From Chryseobacterium sp. BLS98 (lineage in GTDB: Bacteria > Bacteroidota > Bacteroidia > Flavobacteriales > Weeksellaceae), in contig NZ_LFNF01000002.1 of the NCBI RefSeq assembly GCF_001045445.1, positions 1 through 64,000 of the forward strand: a stretch of DNA of 64,000 bases. The letters are read 5' to 3'. Of the stretch, positions 45,387 to 53,991 are shown one piece after another. The notes under the pieces are model-generated. The model searched no databases. It was not told the DNA's origin and saw nothing but the letters and a program-made list of their open reading frames with translations. Made by a program: the position numbers and the translations under genes. Within the stretch, counting starts at the first letter, position 1, and every line of letters begins with the position of its first letter.

Positions 45387-45500
45387 GGTGGCTTCGAGAA
45401 CCTCAGCCACCTAAAATCTACAACCAATCGTTTAAATTTATGATACATTGTTCCTATTTCGTAAGGTTGTAATGCTGATGGCTAGGCTCTCGAAGCCACC
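45387..45500. repeat. Nested palindromic intergenic element
   Basis: GGTGGCTTCGAGA (45387) pairs with TCTCGAAGCCACC (45488-45500) and, inside, TACAACC pairs with GGTTGTA. Directly after it lies ATTGC...GCAAT (about 45512-45533). The design is MITE-like, and I take it as a mobile intergenic repeat. Confidence 0.55.
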
Positions 45501-45552
45501 ATTATTTGAGATTGCTTCGCTTAGCTCGCAATGACAGTAGTCTGTACAAAAA

Positions 45553-45591
45553 AATTCCGGCGCGGGAAGCTCTGCTTCCCGCGCCGGAATT
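45553..45591 (-). terminator. Long GC-rich terminator of the ECF sigma operon
   Basis: Perfect 18-bp arms (45553-45570 and 45574-45591) with core CCGGCGCGGGAAGC and loop TCT. On the minus strand it is followed by a T-run. It closes the operon sigma-114 aa-87 aa. Confidence 0.85.
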
Positions 45592-45618
45592 AACAATTTC
45601 AATTTAGTTTTTTACTGC

Positions 45619-45882
45619 TTATGCTTCTGCAGTATTGCTATGATTCTTTCTGCAGAATCCTGAAGCAAATTCTTTTTTGAATTTTCCTTTCAGTTCCTGA
45701 TACTGCTCATCATTCATTTCTCTGATCTTATCCGCAAGACCGAAAGGTGATTTTTCTTTAATTCCGTATTCGTTAAAAATACCTTTCATAAATCTTTTTC
45801 TCTGTGCTATTTTTTTAGCAGCCAATGCTACTCCTACAACAGCTAATGCTCCAAGAGCTCCTTTTAATGCTGAATTTTTCAT
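45619..45882 (-). CDS. Small conserved protein of the ECF sigma operon
   Basis: The product is 87 residues. A hydrophobic N-terminal helix (ALKGALGALAVVGVALAAKK) is followed by a charged helix containing EMNDEQYQELKGKFKKEFAS. The tail KGKFKKEFASGFCRKNHSN parallels KFKEVWREKCAGGFFNRNN in the gene upstream. It may be a partner of the sigma factor; function unknown. Confidence 0.6.
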   Translation of the reverse strand: MKNSALKGALGALAVVGVALAAKKIAQRKRFMKGIFNEYGIKEKSPFGLADKIREMNDEQYQELKGKFKKEFASGFCRKNHSNTAEA

Positions 45883-45974
45883 TTTTTCAAAATTTTAAAT
45901 TTTACTACTTCTTGTTTTTTTATAGAGACGAATGAATTTTAAATTTACTTTACTACTTCTTAGAAATTTTCAAA

Positions 45975-46319
45975 TTATTCGTTGGTTCTATTGTTCCTGT
46001 TAAAGAATCCGCCTGCACATTTTTCTCTCCAGACTTCTTTAAACTTTTCTCTTTCTTCGGGAGACAGATGCTGCATTTTTTCTCTCATCTTTCTTTCCTT
46101 AAAATCTCTCATCCCTTTTCCAAAATGGAAACCTCCGAAAAGAATTTTACTTAAAATCAATATTCCCATTGCCTGCCAGTAGGTTATTGATTTCACTCCC
46201 AAAATATCGGGAAGCAGACAATTCCAAAGAGACATGACAATCCATGTAACTCCCAGTAAAATCAACGGTGGACATAGAAATAAAAAAATCCAGCCTTTTT
46301 TGTGTTTATTATGATTCAT
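45975..46319 (-). CDS. Membrane protein of the ECF sigma operon
   Basis: The product is 114 residues. Two membrane helices lie near residues 10-32 and 45-62. The soluble tail reads MQHLSPEEREKFKEVWREKC and so resembles a Spy/CpxP-like helix. It lies 13 bp after the sigma gene and is a candidate anti-sigma or sensor protein, although classical anti-sigma motifs are absent. Confidence 0.65.
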   Translation of the reverse strand: MNHNKHKKGWIFLFLCPPLILLGVTWIVMSLWNCLLPDILGVKSITYWQAMGILILSKILFGGFHFGKGMRDFKERKMREKMQHLSPEEREKFKEVWREKCAGGFFNRNNRTNE

Positions 46320-46332
46320 AACTTTCTTTTTA

Positions 46333-46911
46333 CTAACTATTTAAATCTTCGTATAATTTTCTCAACCTGTTTCTCAAATGCTTCACAGCATAATTTTTTC
46401 TACTGATAATGGTTTTTATATTTTCTCCCTGTTCATCAGCAATCTGCTGGAGGGTTTTATCGTTCAGTTCATTTTCAACATAAACCAGTCTCTGCTTTTC
46501 GGGAAGTTCGTCCAGGGCCTCAAAAAGCTTCTTCCATATTTCATCCTGAAACATTTTCACTTCGGGCCCGGCACTCTCGTCCAGCAATAAAATATCTTTG
46601 ATAGAGAAACTTCCGTCTTCATCTTCATAAACGAAATCTTCAAGATTTTCAGTTTTCTTTTTGCGGTAACGGTCGGTAATTTTATTTGCAGTTACCCTAT
46701 ACAGCCAGCCGCCTACATTCACAATCTCAGAAAGATTGGTCAGACTGCTGAACTGAAACCACACTTCCTGCAGAATATCTTCCGCATCTTCTGTGTTTTT
46801 CACTTTCGGACGAATATAAGACATCAGCTTTCCTCCGTACTTTGAAACGGTTTGTGAGATGATACTTGCTTTCTCCTCTTGTGGCATTGTTATTTCTTCG
46901 ACAACCTCCAT
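46333..46911 (-). CDS. ECF RNA polymerase sigma factor
   Basis: The product is 192 residues. Region 2 is visible as DAEDILQEVWFQFSSLTN near 43-60. Region 4 is EALDELPEKQRLVYVENELN and LQQIADEQGENIKTIISRKN near 152-175. It heads an operon with two small proteins. Which promoters it serves is not evident. Met1 or the internal Met9 could be the start. Confidence 0.92.
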   Translation of the reverse strand: MEVVEEITMPQEEKASIISQTVSKYGGKLMSYIRPKVKNTEDAEDILQEVWFQFSSLTNLSEIVNVGGWLYRVTANKITDRYRKKKTENLEDFVYEDEDGSFSIKDILLLDESAGPEVKMFQDEIWKKLFEALDELPEKQRLVYVENELNDKTLQQIADEQGENIKTIISRKNYAVKHLRNRLRKLYEDLNS

Positions 46912-47004
46912 ATTGCTATGACGAACTGTCTTTTGGTTTTACTTTAATAAATTTAAAATATTTTTCTTACAATTCAATTTTTCTTTATCCATCAACATTT
47001 TTAC

Positions 47005-47031
47005 CTTATACAATTAGTACAATTGTATAAG
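47005..47031. repeat. Perfect 11-bp inverted repeat
   Basis: CTTATACAATT and AATTGTATAAG around AGTAC, in the divergent region between the ECF sigma gene and the kinase gene. It is symmetric enough to be a dimeric regulator site and lacks a T-run. Confidence 0.6.
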
Positions 47032-47139
47032 AAATAAAATCTTTGTGTTTTTCCAAACCCCTCTATAACTTCTAACGAAATTGCTTCGCTTTGTTCAAAA
47101 TGATTTTACTGAAAATTCTCCAAAAGCATTATAATATAG

Positions 47140-47180
47140 GTTATCAGAATGTTATATAGTGTTAAATAGTGTTATCAAGT
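47140..47180 (+). promoter_or_regulatory. Four-unit direct-repeat operator before the kinase gene
   Basis: Units begin GTTATC (47140), GTTATATAGT (47151), GTTAAATAGT (47161) and GTTATC (47171), spaced 11, 10 and 10 bp. The array sits 48-88 bp before the kinase ATG. The same arrangement with the same spacing occurs at 50715. It is the likely site of the OmpR-type regulator encoded next. Confidence 0.7.
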
Positions 47181-47227
47181 CATTTTTTTATTCTATAATA
47201 TGTTAATTTCGATTACTATATAATCTT

Positions 47228-48562
47228 ATGAAAAAATTGTTCACCAATTTTGGAAAGCTGTTGTTCATTATAACCATTATTGTTGTATTGGCTTTTCAGG
47301 GATATTGGATCTGGATCAATTTTCAAAATAAAAGAGAAGAAATTCTAAGCAAGACCAAATCTGAAGCGACTCAGATATTGCTTCAAAATATGCTGAATCA
47401 ATATGATATAAATGATAAATTAATTAAACAGAAAAATCCCAATGTAAAAGTACATGTAAAATTTGAAGTTTATCTTTCTCAATCAGACTCAAAAAAGATC
47501 GTCAACAAACAATTAAAACCGCAGAAAGGAATACTTTATGATGAAAAAAAAATAAGCCGCCTTTTGTATGAGTCATTACTATATAATCTTAAGAAGTCTC
47601 TGAAAAGAGAGGTTCAAATACACCTATATGCCGAGAATAAGACAGTAAAAAAAACATATCCTGCTAATCAGAAAATTACAAACCAAAACACAACTGAGCA
47701 TATCAACTCATTATTGCAAGATAATACGACCTATCGTATCCATATTGTAAATATGACAGAGATTATCATTTATGAAATAAAAGAGATTATTATTTTTTCC
47801 ATATTCTACATTCTCCTCTTTCTTGTTACTATTTTGCTTCTTTTCAGAAACCTTAATTTAAGTCATAAATTATTAAAAAATAAGGAAGTTTTCACCCGTA
47901 ATATGACCCATGAATTGAAAATTCCGATTTCTACCATAACGATTGCAGCCGAAGGACTTGAACATTATGATGTTGCTGAAGAACCAGAAAGTGTAAGAAA
48001 ATATGCCAATACCATCCAGAGAGCAACAGTTCAGCTTTCTTCGCTGGTAGATACCATTCTTCAGTATACAAGAGCTGATAATAACAATGAAGAATTAATT
48101 TTAGAACGCATAAATTTAGTATTTTTATTACAGGAAGTGGAGAGCGATCTATCCGGTATTATTTTAAAAAAACATGCTGAAATTACTTTTAAAGATATAG
48201 ACAGCAATATGACTGTGAAAGGAAATTTCAACCAGCTGAAACAAATATTTTCAAACTTAATTGACAATTCGCTGAAATATTCTGAGAAAGCTCCCCATAT
48301 TATTATTACTGCTGAAAGACATAATCATATTATACTCATCAGAATAAAAGATAATGGCATCGGCATTCCTGAAAAATATATGGAAGAAGTTTTCACCCCA
48401 TATTTCAGAATTGTTAATGATGATACCCATGATGTGAAAGGCTTTGGTTTAGGATTAAGTTTTGTAAAAAAATCCCTGAAAAATCAGCATGGCAGTATTA
48501 AAGTACTCAGCCAGAAAACAAAAGGTACCGTTATGGAAATTAGAATACCAGCTTATGAATAA
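47228..48562 (+). CDS. Sensor histidine kinase (HisKA type)
   Basis: The product is 444 residues. Two membrane segments (about 12-30 and 186-206) enclose a periplasmic sensor of about 150 residues with no recognised fold. The H-box reads MTHELKIPISTITIAAEGLE, the N-box FSNLIDNSLKYSEKAP, then IKDNGIGIPEKYMEEVF and GFGLGLSFVKKSLKN. It autophosphorylates and passes phosphate to the regulator whose gene overlaps by 8 bp. It is probably autoregulated by the operator at 47140-47180. Confidence 0.94.
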   Translation: MKKLFTNFGKLLFIITIIVVLAFQGYWIWINFQNKREEILSKTKSEATQILLQNMLNQYDINDKLIKQKNPNVKVHVKFEVYLSQSDSKKIVNKQLKPQKGILYDEKKISRLLYESLLYNLKKSLKREVQIHLYAENKTVKKTYPANQKITNQNTTEHINSLLQDNTTYRIHIVNMTEIIIYEIKEIIIFSIFYILLFLVTILLLFRNLNLSHKLLKNKEVFTRNMTHELKIPISTITIAAEGLEHYDVAEEPESVRKYANTIQRATVQLSSLVDTILQYTRADNNNEELILERINLVFLLQEVESDLSGIILKKHAEITFKDIDSNMTVKGNFNQLKQIFSNLIDNSLKYSEKAPHIIITAERHNHIILIRIKDNGIGIPEKYMEEVFTPYFRIVNDDTHDVKGFGLGLSFVKKSLKNQHGSIKVLSQKTKGTVMEIRIPAYE

Positions 48563-49238
48563 ACCTCAGATATTATACTTAGAAGACGATACAGATTTAG
48601 GCGAAATCACTGCCGATTTACTTTCAAGAAAAGGATTTTCCGTAAAATGGTTAAACAACGGAACCGAAGGGCTCGAGGCGATGAACAATCAGGAATTTGA
48701 TCTTATTGTTGCTGATATTATGATGCCTAAACTTGACGGATATACCTTCCTTAAACAGATAAGAGAAAGGGGCAATTCCATTCCTTTTATTCTTCTTTCT
48801 GCCCGTGTTCTTACAGAAGATGTTCTGCATGGATTCTCCATTGGAGCAGATGATTATATCCGTAAACCTTTTAATCTTGAAGAACTTATAGCGAGAATCA
48901 ACAGATTGTTGAAGGTACCTGCCGCTATTCAAAATGAGAAAAAAATAATTGCTATTGGAAATTACCAGTATAATCATGCCAGTTATAAATTGATTCACAA
49001 CGAGTGTTCTGTATCACTTTCTCCAAGGTCAGGAGAGATTCTTTACCGTTTAGCTACCCATAAAGATCATTTTCTTCCCAGAAAAGAAACGTTACTGGAA
49101 TTATGGGGAGATGATAATTTTTTCACTGGAAGAAGCCTTGATGTTTTTATATCAAAGCTTCGAAGAAATCTTTCAGGGGATCCCCGAATAAGTATTATAA
49201 ATATCAGAGCTATTGGCTATCGTTTAATAATAGAGTAA
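48555..49238 (+). CDS. OmpR-family response regulator
   Basis: The ATG at 48555, within the kinase stop region, gives 227 residues beginning MNKPQILYLEDDTDLGEITA; the longer frame would precede the receiver domain. The phospho-acceptor is Asp in LIVADIMMPKLDGYTFLKQI, and the Lys is in DYIRKPFNLEEL. The winged-helix output domain spans about 125-225 (SLSPRSGEILYRLATHKDHF, VFISKLRRNLSGDPRI). It is the probable binder of the GTTAT repeat operators. Confidence 0.94.
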   Translation: MNKPQILYLEDDTDLGEITADLLSRKGFSVKWLNNGTEGLEAMNNQEFDLIVADIMMPKLDGYTFLKQIRERGNSIPFILLSARVLTEDVLHGFSIGADDYIRKPFNLEELIARINRLLKVPAAIQNEKKIIAIGNYQYNHASYKLIHNECSVSLSPRSGEILYRLATHKDHFLPRKETLLELWGDDNFFTGRSLDVFISKLRRNLSGDPRISIINIRAIGYRLIIE

Positions 49239-49275
49239 AAAAGCTGCTCCGGTTTGCCAGTTGCAGCTTTAAAAA
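49238..49275 (+). terminator. Terminator after the HK/RR operon
   Basis: AAAGCTGC and GCAGCTTT, with a 16-base loop, followed by AAAAATAC. The loop is long, so efficiency is uncertain. Confidence 0.6.
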
Positions 49276-49425
49276 TACAAATCTCTTTAGTTTTGAAAGC
49301 TTGTGTTATGATATACAGCTTTAGATTCAGAGTATTTTAGAAAAATTTCTGATAACGGCTAAAAAAAAGTAATAAAATAATTGGTATGTTATCAAATTAA
49401 CCATCACTATTGCTTATAACATATT

Positions 49426-50664
49426 TCAGGTTCCACTATATATTCTAATCTCTTTAGAAATAAAATCTACTGTCGTTACATGCTGCCTCAAAAATTCATA
49501 TCCCAGCAATCCATCAATATCAGCCTTATATCCGTCGTTAATCTGATCCAAAGTATTATTCTCGAAGGCAAAAGACATGTCTTTATATTCAAGATCACCT
49601 ATTTTCAATGTCTTAATCTTTCCCTGCCTTGCATTCACCCCATTTGCAGCTCCTAAAATTAAAGCCTTATTATCATTTTTTATGAAGTTCTTTATTTCTT
49701 CGGTATATTTTTCGTAAAGAAGATTTGCAGAAGCTCCTGTATCAAGACCCATTTTATATGTTTTTCCATTTATATCTATACGAAACACCGGCAGATGATG
49801 CTCCATTTCAAATGGAATAGTTGCCAGTAGCTTTCCATACTCCTCAGCCTCCTTATTTAACGTTGCAGTAATGATTCTTTTTTTATAATCAAATGTCAGC
49901 TTGTAATCTTTAAATACGTCATAACCTATAAGTCCTGTAAATGGATATTTTCCTACATGAGACAAAGGCATAGTCAAAACTTTGGCATCCTTAATTTCAA
50001 TTCCGTTCCAGTTAAATACATTAATATGAACCTCATTAATATTTTTTATAGCACCTCCCACACCTTTTGCAGCAATACTTTTTTTAGAACTCGCTTCAGG
50101 CATATTTTTTACAATTTTTAAGTCTGAGTTTAAAATTAGTGAAGGTGCACCACTATCAAGAATAAATTTTTCTTCTTTTCCGTTAAGTAAAACGTTCACA
50201 TAGATAATCCCATTATGTATCTGAAAAGGGATTTCAACCCTATCAGGTCGGGAGGTTAATTGGGAAAACTGCTTTTTCATTACCGAAGCTCCTTCCAATA
50301 CATCAAAATCAATAATTTTTCCCTGATTATTAAATAAAAAACTTTTTTCCATCGCCCCATTAATGGTACTGTAAAAAACTTTAATACGTAGCCCGTCTTT
50401 TTCCTCTACTTTCCCTATCACAGAATATGAAAAAGGAGTTGGCAATTGGGCCATTATTTGAGGAATAATCCTATCATTCATTCCTTTTGGAAAATCGGCA
50501 ATTTTGGTATTAGGATCAAGAAGAGGTTTTAACAAATCATAATTCCGTTCTTTAAAAGCATTAAAAAGAGTCTCTAAAGCCGGTTTATAATCCGCTTCAG
50601 ACTGTGCTTGAAGAGAAGCCGAAAAAATAATAAAAAGAATAAATGTAAATATTCTATTTTTCAT
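49426..50664 (-). CDS. Secreted retropepsin-like aspartyl protease with NTF2-like N-domain
   Basis: The product is 412 residues with signal peptide MKNRIFTFILFIIFSASLQAQ. Residues about 25-125 look like a DUF3887/NTF2-like domain. Two retropepsin-like motifs follow: FILDSGAPSLIL near 168-179 and MGLDTGASANLLYE near 307-320, each with a D-S/T-G triad, as in a double-domain pepsin rather than a viral homodimer. The second half ends GLLGYEFLRQ. It probably cleaves proteins in the periplasm. The kinase operator recurs in its promoter (50715-50755). Confidence 0.85.
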   Translation of the reverse strand: MKNRIFTFILFIIFSASLQAQSEADYKPALETLFNAFKERNYDLLKPLLDPNTKIADFPKGMNDRIIPQIMAQLPTPFSYSVIGKVEEKDGLRIKVFYSTINGAMEKSFLFNNQGKIIDFDVLEGASVMKKQFSQLTSRPDRVEIPFQIHNGIIYVNVLLNGKEEKFILDSGAPSLILNSDLKIVKNMPEASSKKSIAAKGVGGAIKNINEVHINVFNWNGIEIKDAKVLTMPLSHVGKYPFTGLIGYDVFKDYKLTFDYKKRIITATLNKEAEEYGKLLATIPFEMEHHLPVFRIDINGKTYKMGLDTGASANLLYEKYTEEIKNFIKNDNKALILGAANGVNARQGKIKTLKIGDLEYKDMSFAFENNTLDQINDGYKADIDGLLGYEFLRQHVTTVDFISKEIRIYSGT

Positions 50665-50714
50665 AAATAATTTTTTTTATACTACAAACTTCCGGGATAA
50701 ATAATTATCAATGA

Positions 50715-50755
50715 GTTATCACACCGTTATATAATGTTAAATAGTGTTATCCCTA
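50715..50755. promoter_or_regulatory. Second four-unit operator, before the aspartyl protease gene
   Basis: Units GTTATC (50715), GTTATATAAT (50726), GTTAAATAGT (50736) and GTTATC (50746) are spaced 11, 10 and 10 bp, identical to 47140-47180. Within the central 26 bases the two arrays differ at one position. The array is 51-91 bp upstream of the protease ATG and is inverted relative to that gene. Confidence 0.7.
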
Positions 50756-50764
50756 CTCTCCAAA

Positions 50765-50795
50765 CAAAAAACGGAAGACTTTCGCCTTCCGTTTT
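50765..50795 (-). terminator. Terminator of the S9 peptidase gene
   Basis: AAAAACGGAAG and CTTCCGTTTTT with loop ACTTTCGC. It lies 18 bp past the S9 stop codon on the minus strand, with A-runs on the plus strand giving a T-run on the minus. Confidence 0.85.
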
Positions 50796-50812
50796 TGTAT
50801 TATAATTATTTT

Positions 50813-52816
50813 TTACTTATTGAAGTTCTCTGCGAAGAAGCCCAACATATATTTGTATAGCTCCAACCTGTTCGGTTCTTTTCCGAATCCGTGTCCTTCA
50901 TCATATTTTACCAGATAGGGAACTTCAAACCCTTTTGCACGCATTGCTTTTACAATCTGGTCGGATTCATTGATGTTAACCCTTGGGTCATTGGCTCCCT
51001 GTACTACAAATAAAGGTTTCCTGATTTTATCAATCTGGAAGACAGGGGAAACTTCTTTGGCTATTTTTGCTTCTTCCGGGTTATCTAAGTCGTACCAGAT
51101 CTGCTTTACCATTTCTTTGTAAGGCTTCCAGTATTCCGGGAAGGAATCGAAGAAAGTAAAAATATTGGATACGCCTACATAATCCACACCACAAGCATAG
51201 AGATCAGGAGTCTTGATAAGTCCCATCAGCGTAGCATAACCACCATGGCTTCCTCCATAGATAGCGATCTTATCTTTATCTATCCAGCCTTGCTCAATAG
51301 CATATTTTACTCCATCTTCCACATCGTCCATTGCTTTTCTTCCGATCTGCTTATATCCTGATTTCTGGAATTCTTTTCCGTATCCTCCTGAAATTCTGAA
51401 GTTCACCTGAAGGGTTGCATATCCTCTGCTTGCGAAGAGCTGGGTTTCAGGATTGAATCCCCATTGATCCCGGATTCCCTGCGGACCTCCGTGTGGATTA
51501 ACAATCAGAGGTACTTTTTTACCTTCAAGAGCGGCTTTGGGAAGGGTTATATAGCCATGAATCGTGAGTCCGTCCCTGCTTTTGAATTCAATAGGTCTCA
51601 TTTCCGCCATATCTTCTTCTTTCAGCTGAGGCATCAGGTTGTAAAGAAGGCTTATTTTTTTATTTTTTGTATCATATTCGTAGTAAGCGCCATAGAGCTT
51701 ATCGCTGCCTACATAAACCAGTAGTTTTTCGTTATTATCATCGGAAGAAACGATGGAAAACTGTTTATCTTTAAATTCGGCTTTCAGCTGATCATCAATT
51801 TCTTTATAAAATTTACTTACCGGAACCGTTTCGTTTTTAATACCGTCATAGCTGATATAATCCAGTTCGTAATTCCTGTTTTTACCGGCAACGCTTATAG
51901 AGTTTACATCAAAGACCGGATTGGAATACACTTCTCTGATTAATGCATTTTTTTTCAGATCATAGAGTACAATCCTGGATTTATCGCTGTCCAGATTGGT
52001 TACCACATAAGCTTCATCCTTGTTTTTAGAATGATCATTAAGCCCTATGATGTAAAAGGTGTCTTTCCAGTCTGTGGATTTCAGGAGGTTAAATTTCCCT
52101 GTCTGCAGGTCTTTATAGTAAGTTTTTGTCGTTAATCCGTTTTCAAGAACTGTATATCCTCTGAGGTTTCCGTCCTTATCAAACATGTAATCATCAATAG
52201 GACTGTTCACATCTTTATTTTCATACAGCTGGGTCATTTCACCTGTATTGAAATTGATTTTATAAGGCTCAAATATCTGCTTGTTGTTTTTATTCATAGT
52301 CACCACAACAAAATCCGTATCTTTTATAAGCTTTACGGTCCCTAATGTAATTCCGTCAAAAGGAGTAAGGTCTTTGAGGTTTTTTCCGTCAATATCAGCT
52401 GCATAAAGATGGATATTTTCATTTCCTCCTTTATCCTGGGTAAAGAAAAGACGTTTGTTGCCAAGCCAACCATAACTTTTGATAAGATCATCTTTTTCAA
52501 CAATAGCTTTGGATACCTTACCTGTTTTGAGCTCTTTTACATAGACATGATTCTTCTTGTCCTTATCTTTTTCCTTATAGGACAGATACTGTCCGTCCGG
52601 GGAGATTTTAAACTGTGAAGCGTTAGGTCTTGCAAAATAGTCTTCTACTTTATATTTAAAGTTTCCTTTGTCATAAGAGACCAATTTTTCAAGGTTCGCT
52701 TTGGTAGATGGAAGCGTAGGATCGCCCGGCAGCTTGGCCGTTGAAGTCTGTGCATTAATCATAATTGCTGACAGTACGATCTGAGCCGTACCAAAAATTT
52801 TAGTGTTAAAGTTCAT
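50813..52816 (-). CDS. S9-family serine peptidase (prolyl oligopeptidase/DPP-like)
   Basis: The product is 667 residues with a signal peptide (MNFNTKIFGTAQIVLSAIMINAQ). An N-terminal beta-propeller spans about 60-400. The catalytic domain has Ser in YGGSHGGYATLMG near 519-531, Asp in GANDPRVNINES near 602-613 and His in DEGHGFGKEP near 636-645. It likely cleaves oligopeptides in the periplasm and works with the other peptidases of the window. Confidence 0.93.
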   Translation of the reverse strand: MNFNTKIFGTAQIVLSAIMINAQTSTAKLPGDPTLPSTKANLEKLVSYDKGNFKYKVEDYFARPNASQFKISPDGQYLSYKEKDKDKKNHVYVKELKTGKVSKAIVEKDDLIKSYGWLGNKRLFFTQDKGGNENIHLYAADIDGKNLKDLTPFDGITLGTVKLIKDTDFVVVTMNKNNKQIFEPYKINFNTGEMTQLYENKDVNSPIDDYMFDKDGNLRGYTVLENGLTTKTYYKDLQTGKFNLLKSTDWKDTFYIIGLNDHSKNKDEAYVVTNLDSDKSRIVLYDLKKNALIREVYSNPVFDVNSISVAGKNRNYELDYISYDGIKNETVPVSKFYKEIDDQLKAEFKDKQFSIVSSDDNNEKLLVYVGSDKLYGAYYEYDTKNKKISLLYNLMPQLKEEDMAEMRPIEFKSRDGLTIHGYITLPKAALEGKKVPLIVNPHGGPQGIRDQWGFNPETQLFASRGYATLQVNFRISGGYGKEFQKSGYKQIGRKAMDDVEDGVKYAIEQGWIDKDKIAIYGGSHGGYATLMGLIKTPDLYACGVDYVGVSNIFTFFDSFPEYWKPYKEMVKQIWYDLDNPEEAKIAKEVSPVFQIDKIRKPLFVVQGANDPRVNINESDQIVKAMRAKGFEVPYLVKYDEGHGFGKEPNRLELYKYMLGFFAENFNK

Positions 52817-52948
52817 AATTCATATTTTGGATGGTTAATTTTCTCTGTCACAGATTTTAAAACAATTAAAACCTTATATAATAGGACAGCTCTCCCGCCA
52901 AAATGTTACATAAATTACAAAAGTTCGTATACATAATTTAAAAAAAAC

Positions 52949-53407
52949 CTAATTCATATAGATTCCGAAGTACCAGGTCCAGGCTATTAAAATAAGCTGC
53001 ATGGGAACTCTTTCCCTGTAAAGATAATTCATACCAGGCCCCGTATAATCTGCTTTGAAAATATTGATATTTTTCCTGGACGAATTAATGTTAGCAATAA
53101 ATACCAAAACATAAAATATAATCAGCAGTATCGCTGTAGTTTCTCTTATGGACGGAATCATCAGGCCTATTCCCGCCGCAATTTCAAGAAGTCCCGTAAA
53201 GTATACCCAGAACATTTTGCCGGGAATAAAATCAGGAATCATCATCGCCATCCCTTTCTGGAATTTAAAATGGGAAAATCCTGTGAATATTATAAACACA
53301 GCCATTCCCAGATTTCCTGAAAATAAAAAATCAGGTTTTCCCTGAGCGATATAAGTTCCCACTAAAGCAAGAATAAATGTTGCGAAAAGGATCGTTAATA
53401 ATTTCAT
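52949..53407 (-). CDS. DoxX-like membrane protein
   Basis: The product is 152 residues with four membrane segments. The motif GFSHFKFQKGMAMMIPDFIP near 42-61 and VYFTGLLEIAAGIGLMIPSI near 68-87 fit the DoxX/DoxX-like family. It may take part in thiosulfate or redox chemistry but no function is proven. It is monocistronic. Confidence 0.83.
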   Translation of the reverse strand: MKLLTILFATFILALVGTYIAQGKPDFLFSGNLGMAVFIIFTGFSHFKFQKGMAMMIPDFIPGKMFWVYFTGLLEIAAGIGLMIPSIRETTAILLIIFYVLVFIANINSSRKNINIFKADYTGPGMNYLYRERVPMQLILIAWTWYFGIYMN

Positions 53408-53462
53408 GTTTTTATTTATTTACTGGATTAAATCATTTTTACAATACACCTCTTCAATATAT

Positions 53463-53505
53463 AAAAAAACCACACAGGTTTTGAAAGTCTATGTGGTTTT
53501 TTTAT
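53463..53505 (-). terminator. Terminator after the SRPBCC pair
   Basis: AAAAAACCACA and TGTGGTTTTTT around an 18-base loop; on the minus strand it lies after the SRPBCC gene that ends at 53524. Confidence 0.8.
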
Positions 53506-53523
53506 TATTATTAGAATAACAAT

Positions 53524-53967
53524 TTATTTATTTTCGGCAAGATTTTTCACTATTTCCAGTCCTTTCGTAAATCCTGTGTTCATATGTTCCTCCCAATCTT
53601 TTTCGGTCTGCACTTCTGCATGCAGCTTTGTTTTTCCGTCCAGGTCAATAAGGATATATTTTTCGAAACAACCGCTCCATTCCATTACTTCCTTGCTCCT
53701 TGTATCTTCGTTTCCTTCCTTATCTACCATTCCCAAATGTTTGAAAATAATTTGATGGGGTTCATCAAGGCTGTCAATGGTTGATACCATTCCTTCACCT
53801 TCTCCATTAAGGAAATAGGTTTTCCCTCCAACTTTCCAGTCGGATTTCATTTCAGAGCCTGGACCGAAGAACTGGGTCCATTCAGCATAAGTACCGGGAT
53901 CCCAAAGAACATCCCAGACTTTCTGCAGCGATGCATTGATTTCTATTTCGTACGATAAGGTTTCCAT
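53524..53967 (-). CDS. SRPBCC (START/AHSA1-like) protein
   Basis: The product is 147 residues. The opening YEIEINASLQKVWDVLWDPG and the later FEKYILIDLDGKTKLHAEVQ are typical of the helix-grip AHSA1 domain. Ligand unknown. It is the downstream member of a tandem SRPBCC pair with 24 bp between genes. Confidence 0.88.
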   Translation of the reverse strand: METLSYEIEINASLQKVWDVLWDPGTYAEWTQFFGPGSEMKSDWKVGGKTYFLNGEGEGMVSTIDSLDEPHQIIFKHLGMVDKEGNEDTRSKEVMEWSGCFEKYILIDLDGKTKLHAEVQTEKDWEEHMNTGFTKGLEIVKNLAENK

Positions 53968-53991
53968 ATTTTAGATTTTGTGGTTGTTTTT

